A program made the translations under genes and the position numbers. A stretch of DNA of 51,787 nucleotides from CAYWMD01 sp964458575. GTDB lineage: Bacteria > Verrucomicrobiota > Verrucomicrobiia > Limisphaerales > JADLHS01. A model generated the notes under the pieces. The model did not search any database, had not been told where the DNA came from, and was given only the letters and a program-made list of their open reading frames with translations. This document shows positions 8,411-17,395 of the stretch, piece by piece. The stretch spans positions 1 to 51,787 of the forward strand of contig CAYWMD010000049.1 of the NCBI GenBank assembly GCA_964458575.1, given 5' to 3'. Each line of letters begins with the position of its first letter. Position 1 is the first letter of the stretch.

Positions 8411-8752
8411 TCACCGCCGAGTTCTGCCAACATTGGTTGCGACTTCATTGTGAAGTTCATGAAGTTGTTCGCGAACGTGTTCGAGGACTTTCTTCCCCTC
8501 GGCGGTGAGCGTGTAATCTTTCCGGGCGCGTGGGCCGGCGCGTCTGGCTGATTTGCATTTGAGCCAGCCCAACCGCTCCATCCGCGCCAGCAACGGATAC
8601 AGAGTGCCGGGACTGATCTCGTAGCCGTGATGTTGCAATTCCTTGAGCATCCATTGCCCGTGCAACGGCTCCTCGCTGGCGTGGTGTAAAATGTGCACCT
8701 TCCAAAACGCCAGCAGAATCTCGCGACTGACTTCTTTTGTGCTGAACGGCAT
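8411..8752 (-). CDS. PadR-family transcriptional regulator
   Basis: This 113-residue protein is the first gene of the efflux operon. It has a PadR winged helix: an N-terminal helix (MPFSTKEVSREILLAFWKVH), a recognition region around HGQWMLKELQHHGYEISPGTLYPLLARMERLGWL, then a basic wing (SARRAGPRARKDYTLTAEGKK) and a C-terminal dimerisation helix. PadR proteins usually repress an adjacent transporter and release DNA on binding small molecules. A perfect inverted repeat immediately upstream, overlapping a good promoter, is its likely operator. The ATG at 8752 has almost no leader and no clear Shine-Dalgarno. It diverges from ispF. Confidence 0.9.
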   Translation of the reverse strand: MPFSTKEVSREILLAFWKVHILHHASEEPLHGQWMLKELQHHGYEISPGTLYPLLARMERLGWLKCKSARRAGPRARKDYTLTAEGKKVLEHVREQLHELHNEVATNVGRTRR

Positions 8753-8782
8753 ATTACGATGGGCGATGTCGGTTATCGTAAT
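8753..8782 (-). promoter_or_regulatory. Palindromic operator in front of padR
   Basis: ATTACGAT (8753-8760) and ATCGTAAT (8775-8782) are perfect 8-bp inverted arms separated by 14 bp, so their centres are 22 bp apart, two helical turns. One arm touches the padR start codon and the other covers the predicted -10 box. This fits repression of the whole efflux operon by PadR. Binding is inferred. Confidence 0.65.
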
Positions 8783-8802
8783 AAGGCGCTGCCGGTTGTC
8801 AA
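8775..8802 (-). promoter_or_regulatory. Sigma-70-type promoter of the padR efflux operon
   Basis: On the minus strand, TTGACA (8802-8797) is a perfect -35 box, followed after 16 bp by TACGAT (8780-8775) as -10. Transcription would start about 15 bp before the padR ATG. The -10 box is part of the palindromic operator. Confidence 0.65.
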
Positions 8803-8850
8803 CGGGCTTTTTGGCTTTGTGGCGGTCCGCCTCCCGGATATAGTCAGCCC

Positions 8851-9327
8851 ATGACGCGCGTTGGGATTGGATACGATGTTCATCAGCTGGTTGCCGGACG
8901 GAAACTCATCCTCGGCGGCGTGGAAATCCCGCACCCGAAGGGCCTCGACGGCCATTCCGATGCGGATGTTTTGATGCACGCGATCTGCGATGCGGTTTTG
9001 GGTGCGCTGGGGGAGAGCGATATCGGACATTTTTTTCCAAATACCGATCCACGCTGGAAGGGCGCGCCGAGCCGGGTGTTTTTGCAGGAGGCGGCCCGGG
9101 TGGTTGCCGCTCGCGGTGGCAAGTTGGTGAACGTGGACGCCAGCCTCGTCGCGCAACAACCCAAACTCGCACCGCACATCGCCGCCATGAAATTGCACAT
9201 CGCCGCTGCGCTCAACCTGGACGCCGGCCAGGTCGGCATCAAGGCCACCACCAACGAACATCTTGGTTTCATTGGCCGTGAAGAAGGCATCGCTGCGATG
9301 GCGGTGGCGAGCGTGGAACTGCCATGA
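8851..9327 (+). CDS. ispF: 2-C-methyl-D-erythritol 2,4-cyclodiphosphate synthase
   Basis: This 158-residue enzyme of the MEP isoprenoid pathway cyclises CDP-ME 2-phosphate to MEcPP with release of CMP. The metal ligands are in place: Asp9 and His11 in GYDVH, and His43 in SDADVLMH. Other conserved blocks are IGHFFPNTDPRWKG and the C-terminal KATTNEHLGFIGREEGIAA with its CMP-binding Thr and Glu. Length is normal for this homotrimeric enzyme. It is divergent from padR, with a 98-bp spacer holding the padR promoter. Isoprenoid precursors from this pathway would feed the UbiA and hopanoid-type enzymes in the window. Confidence 0.96.
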   Translation: MTRVGIGYDVHQLVAGRKLILGGVEIPHPKGLDGHSDADVLMHAICDAVLGALGESDIGHFFPNTDPRWKGAPSRVFLQEAARVVAARGGKLVNVDASLVAQQPKLAPHIAAMKLHIAAALNLDAGQVGIKATTNEHLGFIGREEGIAAMAVASVELP

Positions 9328-9376
9328 ACCAGTCTGAAGGAAGCCCAAAGTCGCGCTACCGCTGCCCACTTTTTCG

Positions 9377-9418
9377 GACCTCCGACTTTAGACCTTGGAC
9401 TTCAGACTTTTGACTAAA
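9377..9418. repeat. Heptanucleotide tandem repeat (GACTTTA type)
   Basis: Six consecutive 7-bp units are GACCTCC, GACTTTA, GACCTTG, GACTTCA, GACTTTT and GACTAAA. They lie between ispF and the next gene, and the last unit ends 4 bp before that gene's ATG. The reverse complement of the consensus (AGAGTCC-like) is the unit that occurs inside uvrA, so this is an intergenic member of the same repeat family. Confidence 0.8.
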
Positions 9419-9422
9419 GCAA

Positions 9423-9692
9423 ATGCCCAAAGCCGAAATCAGTTGGAAGCGCGTCACTGAAGACGGGGAGAAGATCCAGGTCTATGCGCGGCGCCTCAGC
9501 CGCGACTGGCGCTTCTTCGCGCGCGAAAAGCGGTTTGATCAATGGCAGCCCGTGGCCGAACCCCCGCTGGAGGACTGGCTGATGCTGCTGGACGCGGTGC
9601 AGCGCATGGTCAACCGCCGGCGCTTGCAGCCGGACGACGAGGAGCGCTTGCGCCGCCGGATTCGCGAGCGGTTTCCGGAAGAAAAGGTCTGA
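9423..9692 (+). CDS. Small conserved hypothetical protein
   Basis: This 89-residue protein has no recognised family. It is rich in Arg, Glu and Trp, with no signal peptide or membrane segment, so it is probably cytoplasmic. Residues 1-45 look like a small beta-sheet (ISWKRVTEDGEKIQVYARRL, then DWRFFAREKRFDQW). Residues 50-85 look like two amphipathic helices ending in RRRIRERFPEEKV. It sits between ispF and the MiaE-like gene on the same strand, 39 bp before the latter. Codon use matches its neighbours and no other reading frame in this interval is convincing, so I consider it real. Confidence 0.65.
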   Translation: MPKAEISWKRVTEDGEKIQVYARRLSRDWRFFAREKRFDQWQPVAEPPLEDWLMLLDAVQRMVNRRRLQPDDEERLRRRIRERFPEEKV

Positions 9693-9731
9693 CGCCCGAA
9701 CGGAAACCCACGCGACTTTCCCAAGCTTCGC

Positions 9732-10304
9732 ATGTTGCTCTTCCGCGAAAAAGTTCCCGCTGACTGGCTGCCCAAAGTGCTGGCCAACCTCCCCGCCGTG
9801 CTGGTGGACCACGCGCATTTGGAGCGCAAGGCCGCGACCTCGGCGATCAACCTGGAGAAATATCACGACCTCCACCCGCGCGTGGATGAGTTGAACGCGA
9901 TTGCGATTGAGGAGTTGCAACATTTTCAGCTCGTGCTGGCGCTGTTGAAGCGGCGTGGCATTCCCTTCACCCATGCCATTCCCAGCCGTTGGATCAGCGG
10001 CTTGATGCGGTCGGTGCGCAATGGCCAGCGGCACCAGGTCATTGACCATTTGATGTGCTGCGCGCTCATCGAGGGCCGGAGCTGCGAGAAATTCCAGGTG
10101 CTGGCGGAGGCGTTGAAAGCCCGCGACCAGGAGCTGTCGGATTTCTACGCGGGCTTGGTCGAGTCCGAAGGCAATCACTACGCCACCTACCTGCTGATGG
10201 CGCGGGCGATTGACGAACCGGAAGCCGACCGGCGATTGGATTTTTACCTCGACCTTGATGCGAAGTTGATCCGCGAGCGTCAGGACCATCCGATTTTGCA
10301 TTGA
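9732..10304 (+). CDS. miaE: tRNA-(ms2io6A)-hydroxylase-like protein (MiaE family)
   Basis: This 190-residue helical-bundle protein has the ferritin-like di-iron pattern of MiaE, which hydroxylates the isopentenyl group of ms2i6A37 in tRNA. Visible ligands and motifs are VDHAHLERKAATSAINL (first Glu), IAIEELQHFQLVLALL (E-x-x-H), CALIEGRSCEKFQVL (third Glu) and LVESEGNHYATYL (E-x-x-x-H). The length is close to the family norm of about 190-200. Its substrate would be made by MiaA and MiaB, which are not in the window. The tRNA-Thr gene 62 bp downstream is on the same strand; threonine tRNAs are not the usual ms2io6A species, so the adjacency is probably coincidental. Confidence 0.85.
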   Translation: MLLFREKVPADWLPKVLANLPAVLVDHAHLERKAATSAINLEKYHDLHPRVDELNAIAIEELQHFQLVLALLKRRGIPFTHAIPSRWISGLMRSVRNGQRHQVIDHLMCCALIEGRSCEKFQVLAEALKARDQELSDFYAGLVESEGNHYATYLLMARAIDEPEADRRLDFYLDLDAKLIRERQDHPILH

Positions 10305-10365
10305 GCGCCGGCGGCGCAAACTTGCCAAACCCGTCGTGCTGGCGTAAAACAAGGGCCGGTTGGAG

Positions 10366-10440
10366 GCCAGTGTAGCTCAGCGGTAGAGCAACGGTTTTGT
10401 AAACCGTCGGTCGTCGGTTCGATCCCGACCACTGGCTCCA
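10366..10440 (+). tRNA. tRNA-Thr (anticodon TGT)
   Basis: The cloverleaf is complete: acceptor arms GCCAGTG and CACTGGC, D-arm with AGCTCAGCGGTAGAGC, anticodon stem ACGGT/ACCGT with loop TTTGTAA (anticodon TGT, threonine), T-arm GGTTCGATCCC, discriminator T, and CCA encoded in the genome. It is 75 nt including CCA. Confidence 0.95.
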
Positions 10441-10698
10441 CTCCAAACTGTTTTGGCAGCAAGGAGTTGTGAGTTCGTGGACCCAAAGTGGACACCAAAA
10501 CGGACACCATTTTCGGTGCTCCGGCATAATCTTGGATTGCTTGGACAATCATTTTGCCGGCTATCTAAGCCTTCGAGATCGGCTTCCATTATTCTCGCGG
10601 TTGCGTGAAAAACATGAAAACACGTTACCGAAGAAGAACATCGTCGAGTCCTCGACCGTGCGGGCCGTCTCCACACATTTCACTCCCATTCGAAGCTG
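10441..10698. other. Gene-free stretch after tRNA-Thr
   Basis: Holds a short run of related words (GTGGACCCAAAGTGGACACC, then CGGACACC) about 40 bp after the tRNA and no convincing gene. Such remnants beside a tRNA can mark old integration sites, but there is no integrase and no repeat of the tRNA 3' end that I can see. Confidence 0.5.
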
Positions 10699-12003
10699 AT
10701 GTCGGCAATCCTTCCGGACGTGAAACTGCCGACGATGCCGCCGCCCGGCTTTGAAGCGGAACTGACCCGGCGAATTCTCATCAGCGAACAGCGTCGGGCG
10801 GTCATTCTGGCGTGGGTGCTCAGCGGTTTGACCGTCTTGGCCCTGACCTTTGCGTTGATCGCGAGACTGCGGGGCGAGCAGTTTCCGGCCTTCGCCTGGA
10901 TCATTGCGATTGCGTGCCTCGGGTGCGGTTTCGAATGGATGGGCAGCCGCCTCCTGGCCCGGGCTGTCAAACGAGGGCTGCCCTTGGCCCGTTTCCGTTT
11001 GTACGCGAGTGCCCTGGTCGAACTCAGCGTGCCCACCATCATGATTCTGATCGTGGCGGCGCACATGAACCCGGCGGCGGCAACCACCGGCCCGGCGAGC
11101 TACATCTACTTTCTGTTCATCATCCTGTCCGCACTGCGGCTTGATTTTCGCCTTTGCGTGTTCACGGGCGCCTTCGCGGCGGCGGCCTACGCATTCGTCG
11201 GGAGTTTGCATTGGACCGCATTGGAAGCGGCGTTCGAAGGACAACCGCTGGCCATGCAATTCAGCTTTATCACGCGCGTGTTGATGTTTCTGCTGGGTGG
11301 CATCGTTGCCGGCCTGGTGAGTGTGCGCCTGCGCCGAACGTTGATTGAAACCATGGAAACGCTCCGTGAACGCGAGCGCGTCGTTGCCTTGTTTGGCCAG
11401 CACGTTTCGCCGGAGGTGGTGGATCAACTGCTCACTCAGCCGCGCGCCGACACCTCGGAAGTCCGCCGCGTTTGCATCCTTGTGCTCGACATCCGCAACT
11501 TCACCAACTTTTCCGAGAAACGCCCCGCCGCGGAAGTCGTCGCGCTGCTCAACACGCTGTGGAGTTTCATGGTGCGCGCGGTCAACGATCATCACGGCTT
11601 CGTGAACAAGTTTCTCGGGGACGGTTTTCTGGCCGTGTTCGGCGCGCCGCTCTCAAAGGGCAATGATTGTCAAAATGCGCTCGCCACCGCCCGCCACATT
11701 TTGCACGAGCTGGATGAAATGACCGCCAAGGGAGCATTGCCACCCACGCAAGTGGGGATGGCCTTGCACGTGGGTGACGCGATCATCGGCAACATCGGCT
11801 CGGCGGAGCGCAAGGAATACACCGTCATTGGCGACGTGGTGAACGTGGCGTTCCGGCTCGAGGCGCTGAACAAGGATTTCCGCTCGCGCCTGCTGATTTC
11901 TGAGCCGGTTCGCGAGGCCGCACAGGTCGCTGACGCGCGACCGGTCACACCCATCCGGGTGCGCGGTCGGGACGAACCGGTGACGGTGTATCAAGTGGCA
12001 TAG
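10699..12003 (+). CDS. Class III adenylate/guanylate cyclase with membrane domain
   Basis: This 434-residue protein has about six N-terminal membrane helices (residues 35-215), a short linker (RERERVVALFGQHVSPEVVDQLL) and a C-terminal class III cyclase domain (about 255-400). The catalytic residues are present: metal ligands Asp264 (VLDIRNFTNFSE) and Asp308 (KFLGDGFLAVFG), base-recognising Lys304, and transition-state Asn382 and Arg386 (GDVVNVAFRLE). The Lys plus Thr (EYTVIGD) combination suggests ATP and cAMP rather than cGMP. The architecture resembles other bacterial integral-membrane cyclases of this type. ATG 10699 opens directly onto the N-terminal segment. Its signal and downstream effector are not visible here. 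Confidence 0.9.
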   Translation: MSAILPDVKLPTMPPPGFEAELTRRILISEQRRAVILAWVLSGLTVLALTFALIARLRGEQFPAFAWIIAIACLGCGFEWMGSRLLARAVKRGLPLARFRLYASALVELSVPTIMILIVAAHMNPAAATTGPASYIYFLFIILSALRLDFRLCVFTGAFAAAAYAFVGSLHWTALEAAFEGQPLAMQFSFITRVLMFLLGGIVAGLVSVRLRRTLIETMETLRERERVVALFGQHVSPEVVDQLLTQPRADTSEVRRVCILVLDIRNFTNFSEKRPAAEVVALLNTLWSFMVRAVNDHHGFVNKFLGDGFLAVFGAPLSKGNDCQNALATARHILHELDEMTAKGALPPTQVGMALHVGDAIIGNIGSAERKEYTVIGDVVNVAFRLEALNKDFRSRLLISEPVREAAQVADARPVTPIRVRGRDEPVTVYQVA

Positions 12004-12081
12004 ATTCGGAACGCGCCGAAAGACGTTCCTGAGAGAACGACACTGGTTGACTTGGCTTCGTCGCCTTGCCACGCTGCCATC

Positions 12082-13419
12082 ATGCGACAAGCCAAATGGC
12101 TCTTCCAATCCGGTATCTTTCATTCCGTATCTTTGCTCATCACCCTGAACTTCGGGCTGTTGACCACCAGCGCAAACTGGCCGGACTTCCGCGGGCCGCG
12201 AGGCGACGGTCATGTCTCCGCGCCGGGTGAAACGAAACCGATCGGCCTGCCGTTGCACTGGAGCGAAACCAACAACATCCAGTGGAAAACTGAAATCCCG
12301 CACAAAGGCTGGTCCACGCCGGTCGTGATGGACGAGCAGGTCTGGATCACCACCGCCACGCCGGAGGGCCGCGACTACTTCGCCATTTGCGTGGACAAGG
12401 AGAACGGCAAAATACTTTTCAACGAAAAACTTTTTCACACGGACAATCCCGAACCGCTGGGCAACGGCGCTTCCATGAATTCGTACGCGACGCCTTCGTC
12501 CGTGATCGAACCGGGGCGGGTGTACGTTCATTTTGGCAGCCCGGGCACGGCGTGTCTCGACACCAAGACCGGCAAGGTGCTTTGGAAGCGCGACGATTTG
12601 CGCTGCCGGCATTATCGCGGCGCGTCGTCGTCGCCAGTCCTGTTTGAAAATCTGCTAATACTCACGTTGGACGGCGCGGATCTGCAATACCTGGTCGGCC
12701 TCGATAAGCAAACCGGCGAGACAGTCTGGAAAACCAACCGCTCGGTCGCGTGGAACGACGAAAACGCGCCGGGGCCTTATGCGAAGGACGGAGATCAGCG
12801 CAAAGCCCACGGCACGCCGCTGATCGCAACCGTCGACGGGAAACCCCAATTGCTCAGCGTGGGCGCCAAGGCCACGTATGGTTATGACCCGCGCACCGGC
12901 AGCGAACTCTGGCGCGTCGAATATAACGACTTTTCCAGCGCACCCCGGCCATTGTTCGATCGCGATGTCGCCTACATCGTCACGGGCCTGATCAAGAAGG
13001 AACTCTGGGCCGTCAAAACCGACGGGCATGGCGTGGTCACCGACACGCACGTGCGGTGGAAACTCATCGGGCGCGTGGGCAAATACGCTTCGCCGCTGCT
13101 GGTGGACGGCCTGATCTATACGGCGTTCGATGAAAGCTTCGTCACCTGCGTCGAAGCGGACACCGGGAAGGTCGTCTGGACCGAACGCGTCGGCGGGAAA
13201 TACGCTGCATCGCCGATTTACGCTGATGGCCGCCTGTATTTCTTCAGTCAGGACGGCACCACCACGGTGCTTAAACCGGGTCGAACGCTCGAAGTATTGG
13301 CCACGAACAAACTGGACGACGGCTTCATGGCGTCACCTGCGGCGGATGGCAAGGCGTTTTACTTGAGGACGAAAGCGCATCTTTACCGGGTGGAAGCACG
13401 AACAGACGGCGACAAATAA
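12082..13419 (+). CDS. Secreted PQQ-like beta-propeller protein
   Basis: This 445-residue protein has an N-terminal signal sequence (FHSVSLLITLNFGLLTTSA) and starts its mature part with NWPDFRGPRGDGH, the usual opening of a large Planctomycete/Verrucomicrobia family of PQQ-repeat propellers. Repeated blades carry the tryptophan-docking pattern: LDTKTGKVLWKRDDL, LDKQTGETVWKTNRS, YDPRTGSELWRVEYN and VEADTGKVVWTERVG. These proteins are extracytoplasmic; most lack proof of PQQ binding, and catalytic residues cannot be assigned. I chose ATG 12082 because it begins at the signal peptide, whereas an in-frame TTG at 12052 would add ten residues with no motif. Confidence 0.85.
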   Translation: MRQAKWLFQSGIFHSVSLLITLNFGLLTTSANWPDFRGPRGDGHVSAPGETKPIGLPLHWSETNNIQWKTEIPHKGWSTPVVMDEQVWITTATPEGRDYFAICVDKENGKILFNEKLFHTDNPEPLGNGASMNSYATPSSVIEPGRVYVHFGSPGTACLDTKTGKVLWKRDDLRCRHYRGASSSPVLFENLLILTLDGADLQYLVGLDKQTGETVWKTNRSVAWNDENAPGPYAKDGDQRKAHGTPLIATVDGKPQLLSVGAKATYGYDPRTGSELWRVEYNDFSSAPRPLFDRDVAYIVTGLIKKELWAVKTDGHGVVTDTHVRWKLIGRVGKYASPLLVDGLIYTAFDESFVTCVEADTGKVVWTERVGGKYAASPIYADGRLYFFSQDGTTTVLKPGRTLEVLATNKLDDGFMASPAADGKAFYLRTKAHLYRVEARTDGDK

Positions 13420-13717
13420 ATCAAAGTGCAGGCGTGGCAGCGGAGCTGTGACCTGAGTTCTGGAGCCGTTGCCGGAACTAATATCCGAACTCCCCCCTGT
13501 CTCTCTCGCCATCCGATGGGGAGAGGGTGGCCGCAGGTCGGGCGAGGGGACCTCGAAAAGTCATAACCCTTGCATGTTTGGCGAAGTTGCAGGCGGAAGC
13601 GACGTCGTGATTTTTGGATAAACTACAGGATTCCCTAAGCGGCGCTTCTTTCTGTTTCGGGCGATTGACTTCGAACGCTTCGAGTGCTAACCACCGTTCG
13701 GGAATCTGAGGACAGGC
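13420..13717. other. Intergenic region of 298 bp with a dispersed palindromic repeat
   Basis: Position 13503 onward (CTCTCGCCATC, then GATGGGGAGAG) repeats the palindrome at the left end of the window with one mismatch between arms, followed by the same GGGTGGC...GGGCGAGGGG-type tail to about 13548. The remainder shows no gene, and no clear promoter for the secreted protein at 13718. Confidence 0.6.
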
Positions 13718-14800
13718 ATGAAAACCAATCTTGGCAGGACCGGTGGAAAATTTAACCACGGAGTCATTTCAACCTGCGGCATGTTGATTGCCGCTCTGCT
13801 CCTTAAACCATGTGCTCTCGCCATAACCGTCCAGGTATCCACATCCAAGCCACAATGCTATGTGGGCGAAAAGATTTACATTCTTGTGACCGTCCCGGAG
13901 ACAGCAAACCTCAATTTTTCCAGTTCGTGCCAGGCAAATTACAGCATGGATGGCCTCTACACACGCGGCCAGTTTTGTTTCCAAACGTTCACGTCCCGAA
14001 CAACACCGTACACCTGGTCCATTGCTCACAGGGAGTATGAGTATGACGTTGGCCTCGGGAACCACAGCGTTGTTGGCGAGGTGATTGGGTATGGATTTTC
14101 CTCTCCCACTAACTTCCAGGTGATCCCCGCTCCGCCGCCGCCGACAGATTTTCTCATTGATTTCGACAACCTTCCGGGCACCACGGCGCCAATCGCGTAT
14201 TTGAAGGCTTACGACGCTTGCGGCGCGCGCTTGCATACGATTCAAAACCGCGAGTGCCAGATCAGCAGCAGCGTCAGTCCGACGAATCACTGTTTGACGG
14301 GGTTCGACTCCTATCCGGTTGGCTTCAATGCGGCCGTCAGCTTTGACATGCCGGTGTTTGGTGCCAGCGCGAAAGTCACCGGCGGATTGGGCTACCGGGT
14401 CACCATGACCGCCAGGAACGCGGCGGGACAGACCATTGCGGTCGCCACCTCGCCGGCCATCACGAACGTTTACTTGTTCGAAAACACGGTATCCGTCAGA
14501 ACAACTGAGCCGATTGCTTCCTTGGAATGGCGATCCGGCGTGCCCAATGCCGGCGTGCTCATTGATGATCTGTTCGTCATCACCACGCCGCCGCTCACCC
14601 CCAGTGTGATTGACGCGACCACGCTGCGCTTGACCTGCCCGACCGTTGCCGGTGCAAATTATCAACTCTGGTCCAGCTCCGATCTGCAAACCTGGACACC
14701 TTGCGGTCCCGCTTGCAGTGGCAACGGCAACGTGCTGACCAATGACGTTCCCGTGACTGGCTCTCCGACGCGATTCTTCCGCGTCACCAAGGCCAATTGA
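13718..14800 (+). CDS. Secreted protein of unknown function with W...RFFRV tail
   Basis: This 360-residue protein is not a recognised enzyme. It has a signal peptide (GMLIAALLLKPCALA), then an Ig-like beta domain with several Cys (about residues 35-145) and a proline hinge (IPAPPPPTDF). A second beta-sandwich domain (about 150-295: FLIDFDNLPGT...GVLIDDLFVIT) looks like a carbohydrate-binding or choice-of-anchor module. The C-terminal segment YQLWSSSDLQTWTP...SPTRFFRVTKAN is the tail shared by secreted proteins of this group. I infer a cell-surface or secreted location. AT content is slightly higher than in neighbouring enzymes. Confidence 0.75.
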   Translation: MKTNLGRTGGKFNHGVISTCGMLIAALLLKPCALAITVQVSTSKPQCYVGEKIYILVTVPETANLNFSSSCQANYSMDGLYTRGQFCFQTFTSRTTPYTWSIAHREYEYDVGLGNHSVVGEVIGYGFSSPTNFQVIPAPPPPTDFLIDFDNLPGTTAPIAYLKAYDACGARLHTIQNRECQISSSVSPTNHCLTGFDSYPVGFNAAVSFDMPVFGASAKVTGGLGYRVTMTARNAAGQTIAVATSPAITNVYLFENTVSVRTTEPIASLEWRSGVPNAGVLIDDLFVITTPPLTPSVIDATTLRLTCPTVAGANYQLWSSSDLQTWTPCGPACSGNGNVLTNDVPVTGSPTRFFRVTKAN

Positions 14801-14853
14801 TCGGCAATGAAATTTGTGATTGTGCTGCGGCTCACAGAGCCGCGCTCCGCGAA

Positions 14854-15001
14854 AGCGCCGTAGGCGCGGCATCGTTGTAGAGCGGCGTTCAACAAAATCA
14901 CAAAGCCCCGTCAGGGGCGGCTTGGGCGGAAGATGTCGCTCCTGACGGAGTTGGGAAATTTCTGCGACGGGTTTCTACAAAGATGGCGCGCCTACGGCGC
15001 T
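14854..15001. repeat. 148-bp MITE/REPIN-like element with 27-bp inverted ends
   Basis: The left end 14854-14880 and right end 14975-15001 are inverted complements over 27 bp with two mismatches; the innermost AGCGCCGTAGGCGCG is perfect. Each end itself folds (GCGCC-GTA-GGCGC). The inside holds two more small hairpins (GCCCC-GTCA-GGGGC and CTCC-TGAC-GGAG). There is no coding capacity. A separate hairpin, GCGGCTC-ACA-GAGCCGC, lies just outside at 14827-14843. Confidence 0.75.
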
Positions 15002-15013
15002 ACAAACAAAAAA

Positions 15014-15994
15014 TCAGTTTCTAGCATGAAGCTTCGCCTGAATGAGATCGAGGCTCTTGAGTCGGTCTTCGCGGTGTGGCCAATCAACAGCCTCCAATGC
15101 TTCCTGCCGTTGCCGGTCTGTCGCTTGTCGTGCGAGCTCAGAAACGTCGGGGCGACATTCACCTCTCAGCTTGAGTTCGGCAAACGCCAGCGCAACGGCT
15201 GCCTCGTCAATGACTGTGCGCGCGGTGGCATCAGATGAGTTCAGTGCAAATCCCCAGCGTATTATCGAGTTCTTGTAGAAGTCCAAAGGTTCGCCCGTTG
15301 GATTTCGTTTCAGCCAATTGCGGTAATCAGATAGCAAGTCTGCGCCCGTATCATTTCCGTGAGGAGAGAAGTCATTCGCCTCTTCCCAGAAAAATGGATC
15401 GTCGAGTATCTGCCGAGCGTTCGGGTGATAATCTCTCCAATCGATGCCGAGACGTTCCCAAGGAGACATGGCCGCACGGACTACTGCGCGTCTTTGGTCT
15501 AACATTGTTTTGAGCTGAGCCAAGGCTTCATCTGTGGTTGGCAGAGAAGCCTCGCACCTCTCGCAATGCGAGAGAAGCGCATCCAACGAGAAATCATCTT
15601 TGGTTGTCAGACGAGCTCTGAGCAAACGCAACGCAGCGATAGTCTCTTTTACTGCTGCGGTGAACAGCGGCAGCGACAGGCCACGGCGAGTTTCCCAGTC
15701 ACTGCCATCAAGCAGTTCGCTAGCGACATCAATCGAAGCTTTCTCTCGGCTGCGGCGAAAAACAACTTTCGGCAGCGTAGCGCGATTGGCGTGAAAGTTG
15801 GCGTAAAGCTGTTCCAGCGATTTTCGCGCAGGTCCGCTGGTTGGAAAGTGAAACGTAACCGTGAGTTCAGAGATTGCCTTTCCAAATTCTGGCGCATCTG
15901 TTAGCAGAAAATCGGGAATCAACGACAACGTTGAGTGGCCTCCATAAACGTTGTAGGCGCGAGCCATCAGATAGAATTCAAGCGGCGGCTTCAC
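15014..15994 (-). CDS. Hypothetical protein
   Basis: This 326-residue, probably soluble protein has no family I can name with confidence. Residues 1-110 look like an alpha/beta domain (LTVTFHFPTSGPARKSLEQLYANF, then LPKVVFRRSREK). The centre is helical with two Cys (HCERCEASL). Residues about 185-235 carry an unusual conserved-looking patch with the landmarks GIDWRDYHPNARQILDDP, FFWEEANDF and HGNDTGAD, reminiscent of uncharacterised MolR/YfeS-like proteins; that resemblance is from memory and unverified. The GTG at 15994 is the longest start, and an ATG at 15967 is possible. It follows argG by 23 bp on the same strand. Its base composition is lower in GC than its neighbours, which suggests a different history. 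Confidence 0.65.
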   Translation of the reverse strand: MKPPLEFYLMARAYNVYGGHSTLSLIPDFLLTDAPEFGKAISELTVTFHFPTSGPARKSLEQLYANFHANRATLPKVVFRRSREKASIDVASELLDGSDWETRRGLSLPLFTAAVKETIAALRLLRARLTTKDDFSLDALLSHCERCEASLPTTDEALAQLKTMLDQRRAVVRAAMSPWERLGIDWRDYHPNARQILDDPFFWEEANDFSPHGNDTGADLLSDYRNWLKRNPTGEPLDFYKNSIIRWGFALNSSDATARTVIDEAAVALAFAELKLRGECRPDVSELARQATDRQRQEALEAVDWPHREDRLKSLDLIQAKLHARN

Positions 15995-16017
15995 GTTGGG
16001 GCTTTTTGTGATTCGCT

Positions 16018-17244
<1,227 letters not shown>

Positions 17245-17395
17245 GTGGCGGAGATTAAACAGTCGGGACGGTGGGCAAAAGCAAAATGGAAATGCATGTC
17301 CTCCGCGGGCAAATGCCGGATCGGTGAGTGCATCCGGGCAGCGTGCAGAAGTCCGGCACTTGAAAGCCTGCGCGCCGTGCCCGTAGGATGGCGCC

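Noticed and set aside
10280..10552. Minus-strand reading frame with VGIEPTTDGLQNRC across the tRNA
   Set aside because: It is the antisense translation of tRNA-Thr, a well-known annotation artefact.
10441..10560. Possible attachment site or integrase remnant after the tRNA
   Set aside because: No integrase domain and no duplicate of the tRNA end are visible, so it is only described as a gene-free stretch.
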